DNA of 64,000 nucleotides. Source: Martinezella rhizogenes. GTDB taxonomy: Bacteria > Pseudomonadota > Alphaproteobacteria > Rhizobiales > Rhizobiaceae. This document shows, piece after piece, positions 1-9,457 of this stretch. How positions within the stretch are numbered: the first letter of the stretch is position 1; each line of letters begins with the position of its first letter. The notes beneath the pieces were generated by a model that did not search any database, was not told the DNA's origin, and saw only the letters and a list, made by a program, of their open reading frames with translations. The stretch is from assembly GCF_027460065.1 (NCBI RefSeq), contig NZ_JAPYZZ010000003.1:186001-250000 (forward strand). The letters are read 5' to 3'. The position numbers and the translations under genes are program-made.

Positions 1-2342
1 TGGTGATGCAGCACAAGGCTGGTATGGGTGTGCCGGCCCTTACCGATGACGCCCGAGACCAGCGCGCCTTTGAGCGGCTGTTCGTCGACATCATGCATCG
101 CAAGCAAGGGCTCGTAGACATCATCCCAGCGCGAGGCGAAATAGAGCCCGCGCTCCTTGTCCCAGCCCGCCCAGTCGGCGGCGTCGATGACGTTGGGGCC
201 TGTCAGCAGCGGGTGATCGGGCAAAAGAACCGTCACCTCCGCTTTCGGGTCCGTCACCCGCCAGCGCAGTGACGGCTTGCCGATTTCGAGACGCCGAACC
301 GGCGTTGTCTCCGGGTTCCAACCATCCGTCGGACGATGATAGAGCGTAACCAGATGCCCGCCATTCTCCACGAAACGATGGAGCCTCTCCGTTGCCGCGG
401 CCAGATCCCTGCGGATGCCGAAGGCGAATATGCCAACGACAATGGTGGTGAAGGAGGAGAGATCGCCGCCGAGCGCCTGTGCATCGAGTTCGGTGACATC
501 GAGACCCATTCGCGCTAGCCAGAGGCCCACCCTGTCGGCACCGCCGCCGATATAACCCACACGGGCGCCCTCCGGCAGTTTGAGGTCCAGCGAGAGGATT
601 TTGAGGGCGGAAGGGGCAAGAAATCTTGCCCTGCCGATATGGGGATAGGCGATGGGGGTAATCTGAAAGGCCGGTTGCGAACCGACGCTCGCTTCTATCT
701 CAGCAAGGCCGGGCGCCGTTTCTCCAGTGCGTTCGGCCAACCAGTCATCACCACTCTTGCGCACGCTCCAGCCACCGGCAGCGCGAAACGAAACCGGTGC
801 ATCAGCACCCTTGATTTGAACCTGAAAACCCTGTGCGCCCTGCCCTTGCCCAAGCGGAACCAGCAGCGCCTCAGGCGAGATCATCAGCGACTGCGCGGGC
901 GTCACAAAAAACGGTTCCTCCAGATCGTAGAAGGCGGACACCTCACGGCCTTCAACCTTTGCTGCAAGGCGCACCGAGGCATGACCATTGCCGCCCGCTG
1001 CTTTCCAGTCCGGCTGATAGAGCCCGGAAACCGGGGCATCCTGATCAGCGGCAAGCGAAAAGACCAGCGTCTGGCCACGCGACTGAACCGACGACGAAAC
1101 ACCGGAAGGCAGGACCGGGGCGATCTCAACTTCAAATTCAGCCGCCCTGTCGGCCAGTTCCACATAAAGGGCCGACCTTCCACCCGGAACGATCTCCGCC
1201 GGTTCGGCATAGGCCCGCTCGAAAAGATCGAGTGCAGTCAGAATGGTCGCATCAACCTGCGCCCGTTTGCGTGCGATCCTGTGCCCGTGCAACACCTTGA
1301 AATCCGCGCTCGCGGTCTCGTCGACCTTCTGCAACAGCGCGGCTGTGCTCAGGAGTTGCGCCGTGATGCTTCGCCTGTCGGGAAAGGCCGAAATTGCCTC
1401 GGCGATGGCCCGTTCCGCCTCCACCAGTGCATTTACCAACTCGCCATCCAGACCCGGGAATGCGGCAAGATCGGCAAGAGAAGACGGCAGATTGTCGAGG
1501 ATCGAGCTTTCTTCGCCCCCCGCACCACTGGAAAGTTCGAGATGCAGCGGCCAGACTTCCTGCGCCTGCTTCGGCCAATGGCCCATCCCCTGTGAAGCGT
1601 GGTAATAACGCGACCACTCCCCGATGCGGTCATATTGCGCACCGGTTGCCTGTTCCTTGCCCGGCGCGTTCACCGTCAGTGTTGTTTCCGGCGGCGGCAC
1701 TTCATCGTCATAGGTATCGCCACCGCCCGACCATGCCGGAAGGTAGAACTTCGCCACCCGCCACGGCTTGAGCCCCTCGGCAAAATGCTCCGGATAGGCC
1801 GAAGGATCGGCGGCCAGCGTGATTGCACTTTTCGCCGCGCGCGTCATGGCGCGGTGGTGGCCATGCTGTCCCGGCACATCGAGAAAGGTAGGGATGACGA
1901 TATCCGGCCGCTCCTTGCGATAGGCGCGGACCAGCCTTTCGACGATGCGCTTCTGCCCCCAGCGGTCAAAAGTTTGGTCGCCATCCTTCGAGAAACCAAA
2001 ATCGTGGATGATATCCGCCGGGCCATGGCCGAGCCAGCTGATGTCAGCATCAATGACACGCGCGGCCTCCTCCAGCTCCCGCGACCGGATGACGCCGAGC
2101 GCGCCGAGCCGCTCCGGCCCCAGCGCATTCTGCCCGCCCTCGCCGCGTGTGGAGCAGGCGATGATGATACGCATGCCGAGTTCCATGCGGAAATAGGCGA
2201 GAAGTCCGTTCTGCTCATCGTCGGGATGCGCCCCGGTATGCATGACGGTGACTGTGGATTTCAGCGCGCTCAGCTTGCGGTGCAGGCGAATAAGCCATGG
2301 ATCGGCCATCTGCCGTTCGATGCGCTCCCGGGGATTAAGCAT
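1..2342 (-). CDS. PIG-L (LmbE) family deacetylase, C-terminus cut by the window edge
   Basis: The frame is open from an ATG at 2342 to the left edge, about 780 residues. The N-terminal domain has the PIG-L zinc motif AHPDDE (residues 38-43) and a second His cluster PGQHGHHRAM (about 157-166). PIG-L enzymes are zinc hydrolases that remove acetyl groups from GlcNAc-like substrates. The protein is far longer than a bare LmbE domain (about 230 residues). The part at about 590-720 (VGYIGGGADRVGLWL and onward) looks like a glutamine-amidotransferase/ThuA-like fold. The start lies 19 bp after the ROK regulator stop, so the two probably form one transcript. Divergence from the sugar-type ABC operon suggests a role in breaking down the imported substrate. 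Family is confident; substrate is unknown. Confidence 0.85.
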   Translation of the reverse strand, partial: MLNPRERIERQMADPWLIRLHRKLSALKSTVTVMHTGAHPDDEQNGLLAYFRMELGMRIIIACSTRGEGGQNALGPERLGALGVIRSRELEEAARVIDADISWLGHGPADIIHDFGFSKDGDQTFDRWGQKRIVERLVRAYRKERPDIVIPTFLDVPGQHGHHRAMTRAAKSAITLAADPSAYPEHFAEGLKPWRVAKFYLPAWSGGGDTYDDEVPPPETTLTVNAPGKEQATGAQYDRIGEWSRYYHASQGMGHWPKQAQEVWPLHLELSSGAGGEESSILDNLPSSLADLAAFPGLDGELVNALVEAERAIAEAISAFPDRRSITAQLLSTAALLQKVDETASADFKVLHGHRIARKRAQVDATILTALDLFERAYAEPAEIVPGGRSALYVELADRAAEFEVEIAPVLPSGVSSSVQSRGQTLVFSLAADQDAPVSGLYQPDWKAAGGNGHASVRLAAKVEGREVSAFYDLEEPFFVTPAQSLMISPEALLVPLGQGQGAQGFQVQIKGADAPVSFRAAGGWSVRKSGDDWLAERTGETAPGLAEIEASVGSQPAFQITPIAYPHIGRARFLAPSALKILSLDLKLPEGARVGYIGGGADRVGLWLARMGLDVTELDAQALGGDLSSFTTIVVGIFAFGIRRDLAAATERLHRFVENGGHLVTLYHRPTDGWNPETTPVRRLEIGKPSLRWRVTDPKAEVTVLLPDHPLLTGPNVIDAADWAGWDKERGLYFASRWDDVYEPLLAMHDVDEQPLKGALVSGVIGKGRHTHTSLVLHH

Positions 2343-2361
2343 GGGCGGTCTCCTCCAATAT

Positions 2362-3588
2362 TCAGCCGGGCACCTGCGTTGCGGCACCCGAGGACGTCTC
2401 GAGTTTTGGTGTGACGATGTCGAACAGCGGCAGGGCGGCAGCGCCGAGTGCTGCCGTCAGCTGTCCGGATTTGCCGTGCATGACGCGCGGCAACTCCCTT
2501 TGCCGCCGGCTCGCGACCGAGGTCGGCAGATGCCCCATCTGCGCAATGATCTCGCTGATGATGGCTTCGGGCAACGCACCGCCGAGAATGACCGTCTGCG
2601 GATCGAGAATGTTTTCCAGCATCGCAACCATGGGCGCCAGATGGGCCGCGGCCTCGTCGATCCACTCCATCACCACAGGATGGCCTGCCTTGAACAGGGC
2701 GTCGAGATCGTCAAGTTCCGTATCGGCAACACCGGCGCGCCCAAGTTTTTCCTTCAGCACGTAAGCCGAGGCATAAGCTTCGAGACACCCTCTCTGCCCG
2801 CAGGAGGGGCAAAGCCTGCCCTTTGGTGAAACGGTGACATGGCCGATTTCGCCGGCATTTCCGAACGCGCCGCGATAGGGCGCACCATCCTGAATGATGC
2901 CAAGACCGATACCGACGCCGAAATAGATCATGCAGAAATTGGGGATCGCCAGCCCCGCGCCGAACAGGCGCTCCCCGACAGCCGCGGCTGTCGCGTCATT
3001 TTCCACCACCACCGGCTGGCCGCAGGCATCGCTCAGCATCTGGCGGGCATCGATGCCGCCCCAGCCGGAAAGGGTCGTTGGCCCCACCGATGTCATGCCA
3101 TCGATCTCAAAAGGCCCCGGCATGACGACGCCGGTGCCGAGCAGTCTACATCCGAGATTTTTCGCGACCGTCGCATGCTCGGCCGCAAAGGTCTTGAATA
3201 TGGCCTCCGGCGTTGTGTCCCTGAGCGGCGTGACGCGATGGGTGCGCAGCACTCCCGCCAGATCGAGGCCGACGGTGACCATGTGGTCAGCCGCGATTTC
3301 TACGCCGATCGTCGCGCCGCCATCGGGATTGACAGCGAACTGGATCGGCGGCTGGCCCCTGCCGGTGCGACGGCGGCCGAGTTCCTTCAGCAACTCCTCA
3401 CCCACCAGCTCATCGACGATATTGGCGACTGCCTGGGCTGTCAGATGGGTGATCTTGGCGATCTGGGCGCGGCCGAGCGAGCCGTGCCGGCGCACAAGGT
3501 CGAGGACGACTCGCCTGTTGTGCTCGCGGCTGCGCTCAGGATTTTTTCCGATTGCTACGGGATAGGTATCTACCGTGTGCACCGTCAT
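2362..3588 (-). CDS. ROK family transcriptional regulator
   Basis: Numbered from the ATG at 3588, an N-terminal winged helix (about 25-75) is followed by a ROK sugar-kinase-like domain. Visible are VENDATAAA (195-203), GEIGH (246-250) and the ROK zinc cluster CPSCGQRGC (260-268), with H250 as the fourth ligand. The fused helix-turn-helix makes it a repressor of the NagC/Mlc/XylR type, not a simple glucokinase. An in-frame ATG at 3621 is possible; 3588 is preferred because a GGGACGGGG stretch precedes it. It is divergent from the ABC operon starting at 3847 and upstream of the PIG-L gene. It probably controls both in response to a sugar or amino sugar. Confidence 0.88.
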   Translation of the reverse strand: MTVHTVDTYPVAIGKNPERSREHNRRVVLDLVRRHGSLGRAQIAKITHLTAQAVANIVDELVGEELLKELGRRRTGRGQPPIQFAVNPDGGATIGVEIAADHMVTVGLDLAGVLRTHRVTPLRDTTPEAIFKTFAAEHATVAKNLGCRLLGTGVVMPGPFEIDGMTSVGPTTLSGWGGIDARQMLSDACGQPVVVENDATAAAVGERLFGAGLAIPNFCMIYFGVGIGLGIIQDGAPYRGAFGNAGEIGHVTVSPKGRLCPSCGQRGCLEAYASAYVLKEKLGRAGVADTELDDLDALFKAGHPVVMEWIDEAAAHLAPMVAMLENILDPQTVILGGALPEAIISEIIAQMGHLPTSVASRRQRELPRVMHGKSGQLTAALGAAALPLFDIVTPKLETSSGAATQVPG

Positions 3589-3648
3589 CTCTTCAATTTC
3601 CCCGTCCCTTAGAAAATTCATAGCGTCCAAATGACGATAAGCGCAATA

Positions 3649-3678
3649 CAATAATTCAAGTAAATTATCTTATTGACA
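3649..3678. promoter_or_regulatory. AT-rich inverted repeat and -35-like TTGACA between ROK gene and ABC operon
   Basis: CAATAA (3649-3654) and TTATTG (3670-3675) form an inverted repeat around an AT-rich core, overlapping TTGACA (3673-3678) that reads toward the ABC operon. No convincing -10 was found at the right spacing. AT-rich dyads are the usual ROK operators, so this is the best operator candidate in the 258-bp divergent region. The rest of that region shows nothing else clear. Confidence 0.35.
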
Positions 3679-3846
3679 AATGCCCGTGTTCGGAGAACCG
3701 TAGAGAACGACCGGGGGTCAGGCTCGTATGGGGTGGGATACGGAAATTCCCGTTACCGGCCGAGTCAATGAGCGCGCGCGAAAGCGCGGATAAAGGGAAC
3801 GATCACTCCGCATCCGGAAGACCGGACGGAGGAAATGGAGGGTTAC

Positions 3847-5100
3847 ATGCGCAGGGCAACTCTGTTCGCCGGCTTGGTCGCCGGTTTCAGCACATTTGCA
3901 TTCAACGCCGCGCAGGCGGTTGAAATCGAATATTGGCAATATGTCTTCGACACACGCGTAAAGGCCATGGATGAGCTGATCGCGGAATTCCAGAAGGCCA
4001 ATCCTGACATCACCGTCAAGCAGGTGACCTTTCCATACGCCGATTACCAGACGCGCGTCATCGCCGCCAATCTTTCCGGCAAAGGCCCTGACGTGATGCA
4101 GCTGTTCTACGGCTGGCTGGACAAGTTCGCGGCCGGCGGCATCCTGCAGCCGCTGCCTAAAGATGCCTTCCCGCATGACAAGATCGAAAGCGAATTCTTC
4201 CCGATCGTCAGCGCGATGAAGCGCGGCGACGATTATTACGGCCTGCCGACGGCGGTTCGCTCGCTGGCGCTGTTCTACAACAAGAAGCTCTTCACCGAGG
4301 CCGGTCTGGACGCCGCCAATCCGCCGAAGACGCTTGATGAATTCGTCGCTGCGGCGGAAAAGATCGCCAAACACGACGCCGCCGGAAATCTGACAGTTGC
4401 AGGTTCCACGCTCGACATGGGCGGCCAGGACCACCAGTGGTGGCGTGAAGTCCTCATTCGCCAATATGGTGGCGAACCCTATGCCGACAACGACCAGAAA
4501 GTGACCTATAATAGCGAGCCGGGTATTCAGGCCCTGAAATTTTACACCAGCCTGCAGCTTGAAAAGAAGATCGGTCAGGTCGGCTTCATGGATGAAGGCC
4601 AGGCCGCCTTCCGCGCCGGCAAGGCTGGCATGACCATCGACGGCACCTTCCGGCTGGGCTCGTTCCGCACCATCAAGGATTTTGAGTGGGGCGTGACCGA
4701 GCTTCCCACCAATGACAAGAACATCCGCTCCAACTATGCGAGCTATTTCGCCAACGGCATCAGCGCCAAGACGACGGGTGAAGAGCTTGAGGCCTCCAAG
4801 AAATTCCTCGCCTATATCTCTTCGCCAGAGGCCATGGCGATCTGGCTGAAGACGGTGGGCGAACTGCCGGCGCGGCGTTCTGCAGCGCTGACCGAAGAAA
4901 ACCTGAAGGACCCGATCTACGCACCGTTCCTGAAGGGTCTAGAATATGCCCATACAACGCTGTTCATGGATGAGGCTGCCCAGCGGCAGAACGCCATCGA
5001 TATGACCAACCGGGTCCTGCTCGAAGGTCAGTCGGTCGAAGATTCCGTCAAACAGGCAGCTGAAGCCGAGCAGGAAATCATCAACGCGGCGAAACCCTGA
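3847..5100 (+). CDS. Family 1 extracellular solute-binding protein of a carbohydrate-type ABC importer
   Basis: The 417-residue protein begins with a Sec signal peptide (MRRATLFAGLVAGFSTFAF) and a likely cleavage after AAQA. The body is a MalE/UgpB-type binding protein: EIEYWQYVFDTR, a FNKKLF-like strand (LFYNKKLFTEAGLD) and GKAGMTIDGTF. The ATG at 3847 is chosen over the in-frame ATG at 3835 because GGAGG lies 5 bases before 3847, whereas the upstream ATG has its Shine-Dalgarno too close. It is the first gene of the operon, and the permease follows after 17 bp. It captures the substrate in the periplasm. Homologues bind sugars, sugar alcohols or glycerol phosphates; the ligand cannot be read from sequence. 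Confidence 0.92.
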   Translation: MRRATLFAGLVAGFSTFAFNAAQAVEIEYWQYVFDTRVKAMDELIAEFQKANPDITVKQVTFPYADYQTRVIAANLSGKGPDVMQLFYGWLDKFAAGGILQPLPKDAFPHDKIESEFFPIVSAMKRGDDYYGLPTAVRSLALFYNKKLFTEAGLDAANPPKTLDEFVAAAEKIAKHDAAGNLTVAGSTLDMGGQDHQWWREVLIRQYGGEPYADNDQKVTYNSEPGIQALKFYTSLQLEKKIGQVGFMDEGQAAFRAGKAGMTIDGTFRLGSFRTIKDFEWGVTELPTNDKNIRSNYASYFANGISAKTTGEELEASKKFLAYISSPEAMAIWLKTVGELPARRSAALTEENLKDPIYAPFLKGLEYAHTTLFMDEAAQRQNAIDMTNRVLLEGQSVEDSVKQAAEAEQEIINAAKP

Positions 5101-5117
5101 AAACCGCAGGTTCAGAC

Positions 5118-6059
5118 ATGACAGCGATAGATCAACAGGGGGCGGTATCCGGCCGCCCCGGCGGCTCCTTCGGAGATCGCCTTTCCATGCGCACGAAACG
5201 GCTTTTGTGGATCTGGAGCTTTCTGGCGATCCCGATCTTGTTTTACAGCGTCATCCGGTTTTACCCGACGTTGCAGGCCTTCTATCTGTCCTTCACCAAC
5301 TGGGACCTGCTGCGGCCGGCAAAATTCATCGGCATCGCCAATTACGTCAAGCTGTTCAAGGACCCGCAATTCTGGAAGGTGTTCAAGAACACCTTCACCT
5401 ATCTCATCGTCGGCACGCCGATCAGCCTCGTGCTGGCTTTCGTCATCGCCTTTTATCTCGACCGGGTGCGCATTCTGCACGGGTTCATCCGCGCGCTTTA
5501 TTTCCTGCCCTATCTGACGACGGCCGCCGCCATGGCCTGGGTCTGGCGCTGGTTTTATCAGCCGCCGCCCATCGGCATCATCAACGACGTGCTCGGCATG
5601 ATCGGCATTCCCCAGCAGCCATTTATCCGATCCACCGATCAGGCGCTTTATTCCGTCATGGTAACCGCCATCTGGGCGGGGCTCGGCTTCCAGATCATCA
5701 TCTTCATGGCCGGCCTGCGCGCCATTCCAACAACATTCTACGAAGCCGCCCGCATCGACGGGCTGGGTGAATGGGCAATCCTGCGCAAGATCACGCTTCC
5801 GCTCCTGAAGCCTACCACCGTTTTCCTCGTGGTGTTTTCCTCGATCGGTTTCCTGCGGATTTTCGACCAGGTCTATAACATGACCACCAATGATCCGGGC
5901 GGGCCGCTCGGCTCCACCAAACCGCTGGTGCTGATGATCTACCAGACCGCATTCAATTCCTATGCGATGGGTTATGCCGCTGCGCAGACGGTCGTCCTGT
6001 TCACCATTCTTCTTGTCGTGTCGCTGGTCCAGCTCTGGGTGCTGAGGGAAAAGAAATGA
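5118..6059 (+). CDS. ABC transporter permease, MalF/UgpA type
   Basis: A 313-residue inner-membrane protein with about six hydrophobic segments, the first at residues 28-48. The EAA loop that docks on the ATPase is visible as EAARIDGLGEWAILRKITLP (210-229). Length and order fit the first permease of a CUT1 carbohydrate importer. It ends in a 4-bp ATGA overlap with the next permease, a sign of translational coupling. It forms the pore with that partner. Confidence 0.93.
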   Translation: MTAIDQQGAVSGRPGGSFGDRLSMRTKRLLWIWSFLAIPILFYSVIRFYPTLQAFYLSFTNWDLLRPAKFIGIANYVKLFKDPQFWKVFKNTFTYLIVGTPISLVLAFVIAFYLDRVRILHGFIRALYFLPYLTTAAAMAWVWRWFYQPPPIGIINDVLGMIGIPQQPFIRSTDQALYSVMVTAIWAGLGFQIIIFMAGLRAIPTTFYEAARIDGLGEWAILRKITLPLLKPTTVFLVVFSSIGFLRIFDQVYNMTTNDPGGPLGSTKPLVLMIYQTAFNSYAMGYAAAQTVVLFTILLVVSLVQLWVLREKK

Positions 6060-6898
6060 GCGAAGCCTTGCCACTCTCCCACGCCCGCATCCGCCCCGGC
6101 CGCATCGTCGCCTGGACGCTGCTGTTCATTGGCGGCCTGATCATGGTTTCGCCGCTGCTGTTCATGTTCGCGACCTCGTTCAAGACGGCGGATCAGGTCT
6201 ATGATCTCAGGCTCATTCCCGCGGCACCGACAATTGCGAACTACATGACCGTGATGGCCGATGGCCGTTTCCTGCGCTGGTTCTTCAACTCGACACTGGT
6301 TGCGGTTCTCGTCACCGTCTCCAACTGCTTTTTCGACAGTCTGGTCGGTTATACCCTGGCGAAATTCGAGTTTCGCGGGCGCTACTTCATCTTCCTCGCC
6401 ATTCTTTCCACGCTGATGATACCGACGGAAATGCTGGTCATCCCGTGGTATCTGATGTCCAGCCAGCTGGGCTGGCTCGACAGCTACTGGGGCATCATGT
6501 TCCCAGGCATGATGACGGCCTTCGGCACCTTCCTGATGAAGCAGTTCTTCGAAACGGTTCCGAACGATTTCCTCGAGGCGGCGCGCGTCGATGGGCTGAA
6601 CGAATTCCAGATCTGGTGGAAAGTCGCCCTGCCACTGGTGACGCCGGCGCTCTCCGCACTCGCGATCTTCACCTTCCTCGGCAACTGGACAGCCTTTTTC
6701 TGGCCGCTGATCGTCACGACAAGCAAGGAACTCTACACCCTGCCGGTCGGTCTTTCGAGCTTCGCGGTAGAACAGCAAATCCAGTGGGAAATGATCATGA
6801 CGGGCGCAGCCATTGCGACCATCCCCACCCTCATCGTCTTCATCGTCCTGCAACGCTACATCGTGCGCGGTGTGATGCTGGCGGGCCTGAAAGGATAA
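6056..6898 (+). CDS. ABC transporter permease, MalG/UgpE type
   Basis: A 280-residue inner-membrane protein with about six membrane segments and the EAA loop EAARVDGLNEFQIWWKVALP near residues 177-196. Its ATG overlaps the stop of the previous permease. It is the second half of the CUT1 pore. The lyase-like gene follows only 4 bp after the stop, so that enzyme is inserted between the permeases and the ATPase of the same operon. Confidence 0.93.
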   Translation: MSEALPLSHARIRPGRIVAWTLLFIGGLIMVSPLLFMFATSFKTADQVYDLRLIPAAPTIANYMTVMADGRFLRWFFNSTLVAVLVTVSNCFFDSLVGYTLAKFEFRGRYFIFLAILSTLMIPTEMLVIPWYLMSSQLGWLDSYWGIMFPGMMTAFGTFLMKQFFETVPNDFLEAARVDGLNEFQIWWKVALPLVTPALSALAIFTFLGNWTAFFWPLIVTTSKELYTLPVGLSSFAVEQQIQWEMIMTGAAIATIPTLIVFIVLQRYIVRGVMLAGLKG

Positions 6899-6902
6899 TA
6901 TC

Positions 6903-8417
6903 ATGGCCGATATCAACCCGCGCCAGTCGGATACCAGCAAGTTTCCCGATCCCGTTTACAAGGAAACCGTGCTGCGCCCGCTTTTCGACGGCGCCAAGAA
7001 CCACCATGTCGACGGCTTCCGCCGCATAGACCGCGCTCATCTGGTCATGCTGCGCGAGACCGGCATTCTCGATGCCGAAACAGCAGCCAAGATCGCCGGC
7101 GCGCTTGAGGATATCGACAGGACCATCGAAACATCGGAGCTTGTTTATACCGGTGAAGTGGAGGATTTCTTCTTCCTGATCGAGAAGGAGCTGAAAGCCC
7201 GCATCGGCGTCGATGTAGCCGGCCGCCTTCACACGGCGCGTTCGCGCAACGATATCGATCACACCTTGTTCAAGATCGGCCTCAAGGACAAGATCGACAC
7301 GCTCACCGCCAAGGCGCGCGTTCTCTTAAAAGCGCTGATCGATGCCGCCGAGCGCAATCAATCCACGCTGATTGTGGCCTATACGCATGGGCAGCCGGCC
7401 CAGCCCACCACCTTCGGCCACTACCTTTCCGCCGCCATCGAGGTGCTGATCCGGGATATCGAGCGTTTTGCCGAAGCGCGACGTATCGTCGATCTTTCGC
7501 CGATGGGCGCCGCCGCCATCACCACCTCGGGCTTCCCCATCGACCGGGCGCGTGTTGCCGAATTGCTCGGCTTTGCCGCGCCACTGCGCAATTCCTATTC
7601 CTGCATCGCCGCCGTGGATTATACGACAGCGACCTATGGCGCGATCGAACTGATGTTCCTGCATCTCGGAAGGCTCATTCAGGATTTCCAGTTCTGGACG
7701 AGCTTCGAAGTCGGCCAGATCTACGTGCCGAATTCGCTGGTGCAGATTTCCTCAATCATGCCGCAGAAGCGCAACCCGGTGCCGATCGAACATCTGCGCC
7801 ACCTCGCCAGCCAGACATTCGGGCGGGCACGGACCATGCTGGATGTGATGCATAACACGCCCTTCACCGACATGAATGACAGTGAAGGCGAGACGCAGGG
7901 CATGGGTTATGAAGCCTTCGCCTCCGCCGGCCGGGTTCTCGACCTTCTCGCCAGCCTCGTTTGCCAGATCAGCATCGATCCTGAAAGGGTCGACCAGAAC
8001 ATTCGCCGTTCCTGCATCACCATCACGGAACTGGCGGATTCGCTTGTTCGTATCGAAGACCTGTCGTTCCGGCAGGCGCATGAAATTGCCGCGACCGTCG
8101 CCAAAAGCGTTGTCGCGCTGAAAGGCGATCTGCCGAATGACGGCTACCAGCCGTTCCGCAAGGCCTTCCATGAACTGACAGGGCGCGACACCGGCATCGA
8201 CGAGGAAAAATTCAGGCAGATCGTCTCGCCGGAACATTTCGTCGCCGTTCGCAGCCGCTTCGGCGGCCCCGCCCCCGCGCCGATGCGGGAGGCCATTGCG
8301 GCCTATCGAGACAAGCTTGGTGAGTTGGCAGCGGAAGCGCAGCGATCCGCCGAGCACGAAGCGGCGAAGGCCGCCGAACTGGCAGAGAAATTCACCGCCC
8401 TGACGGGAGCGCGATAA
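6903..8417 (+). CDS. Argininosuccinate-lyase-like enzyme (fumarase/aspartase superfamily)
   Basis: The 504-residue protein matches the argininosuccinate lyase fold. It has RSRND (113-117), the general-acid region YTHGQPAQPTTFGH (160-173) and the superfamily signature SSIMPQKRN (283-291) with the catalytic serine. These enzymes cleave a C-N bond and release fumarate. Two positions depart from housekeeping ArgH: RSRND is followed by ID rather than Q, and the signature begins ISS rather than GSS. The gene lies between permease and ATPase with gaps of 4 bp and -1 bp. That position suggests a catabolic lyase acting on an imported N-substituted aspartate/succinate compound, as EDDS and iminodisuccinate lyases do, rather than arginine synthesis. 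Family is confident; reaction is inferred. Confidence 0.8.
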   Translation: MADINPRQSDTSKFPDPVYKETVLRPLFDGAKNHHVDGFRRIDRAHLVMLRETGILDAETAAKIAGALEDIDRTIETSELVYTGEVEDFFFLIEKELKARIGVDVAGRLHTARSRNDIDHTLFKIGLKDKIDTLTAKARVLLKALIDAAERNQSTLIVAYTHGQPAQPTTFGHYLSAAIEVLIRDIERFAEARRIVDLSPMGAAAITTSGFPIDRARVAELLGFAAPLRNSYSCIAAVDYTTATYGAIELMFLHLGRLIQDFQFWTSFEVGQIYVPNSLVQISSIMPQKRNPVPIEHLRHLASQTFGRARTMLDVMHNTPFTDMNDSEGETQGMGYEAFASAGRVLDLLASLVCQISIDPERVDQNIRRSCITITELADSLVRIEDLSFRQAHEIAATVAKSVVALKGDLPNDGYQPFRKAFHELTGRDTGIDEEKFRQIVSPEHFVAVRSRFGGPAPAPMREAIAAYRDKLGELAAEAQRSAEHEAAKAAELAEKFTALTGAR

Positions 8418-9457
8418 TGGCGACAATCGAACTCAATCAACTCGTGAAGCGCTACGGCAAGGTCGAAGCGGTCAAAGGCATAGACCTGGCCATTGAAGAC
8501 GGCGAATTCGTCGTTTTTGTCGGTCCTTCCGGCTGCGGAAAATCCACCACGCTGCGCATGATCGCCGGGCTGGAAGAGATTTCCGACGGCACGTTGAAGA
8601 TCGCCGGAAACATCGTCAACGAGAAGGAACCGAAACAGCGCAACATCGCCATGGTCTTCCAGAACTATGCGATCTACCCGCATATGACGGTTCGCCAGAA
8701 TATCGGCTTCGGGCTTTACACCGCAAAACTCGACAAGACGGAAAAGAACCGGCGCATCGAAGAGGCCGGCCGGGTGCTGGGGCTTGAGGCCCTGCTCGAC
8801 CGCCGTCCCGCGGCCCTGTCGGGCGGCCAGCGCCAGCGTGTCGCCATCGGCCGCGCCATGGTCCGCGATCCCGCCGCCTTTCTGTTCGACGAACCACTAT
8901 CCAATCTCGACGCTCAGTTGCGCTCGCAGATGCGCATTGAAATCAAACGCTTGCACCAGCGTCTTAAGACAACAACCGTCTACGTCACCCATGATCAGGT
9001 GGAAGCCATGACCATGGCTGACCGTATCGTGGTGATGAAGGACGGTCATATCCTGCAGGTCGGCACACCGACGGAACTTTACGAAACACCCGTCGATATT
9101 TTCACCGCCCGCTTCATCGGCAGCCCCTCGATGAACCTCATGCGGGGTTCAAGAACAACCAGCAGCGTCGCCCCCTCCGCGACGGGTGACCTTCTGGTCG
9201 GTGTTCGTCCGCATGACCTGCTGGTTGGAGAAAGCCAAGCCCCGCAGGGAACGTTTACGCTTGAGGGAACGGTAACGGCTGTCGAGCCGCTCGGGCCAGA
9301 GACGCTTGTTCATCTGGACACCGACGCGACCTCGGTGATTGCCACGGCCAGAGGCAAATCCATTCCCGTTGTCGGCAGCCGGTTGCAATGCAGGGCGGAA
9401 GCAGGTTCGCTTTATCTTTTCGATGCCAAAACGGAAAAGCTTCTGGGCCGCGCATGA
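8417..9457 (+). CDS. ABC transporter ATP-binding protein, MalK/UgpC type
   Basis: A 346-residue ATPase with Walker A GPSGCGKST (36-44), signature LSGGQRQR (134-141), Walker B FLFDEPLSNLD and the switch His in VYVTHDQ. The C-terminal third is the OB-fold regulatory domain of MalK-type proteins (GVRPHDLLVG). The start ATG shares one base with the lyase stop. It powers import through the two permeases encoded upstream. It ends in an ATGA overlap with the kinase gene. Confidence 0.93.
   Translation: MATIELNQLVKRYGKVEAVKGIDLAIEDGEFVVFVGPSGCGKSTTLRMIAGLEEISDGTLKIAGNIVNEKEPKQRNIAMVFQNYAIYPHMTVRQNIGFGLYTAKLDKTEKNRRIEEAGRVLGLEALLDRRPAALSGGQRQRVAIGRAMVRDPAAFLFDEPLSNLDAQLRSQMRIEIKRLHQRLKTTTVYVTHDQVEAMTMADRIVVMKDGHILQVGTPTELYETPVDIFTARFIGSPSMNLMRGSRTTSSVAPSATGDLLVGVRPHDLLVGESQAPQGTFTLEGTVTAVEPLGPETLVHLDTDATSVIATARGKSIPVVGSRLQCRAEAGSLYLFDAKTEKLLGRA

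Noticed and set aside
8417-9457. The lyase gene taken as the housekeeping argH with an unrelated ABC operon around it
   Set aside because: Gaps of 4 bp and a 1-bp overlap on its two sides show that the lyase is co-transcribed with transport genes, and two active-site neighbours differ from ArgH, so a plain biosynthetic role is not favoured.
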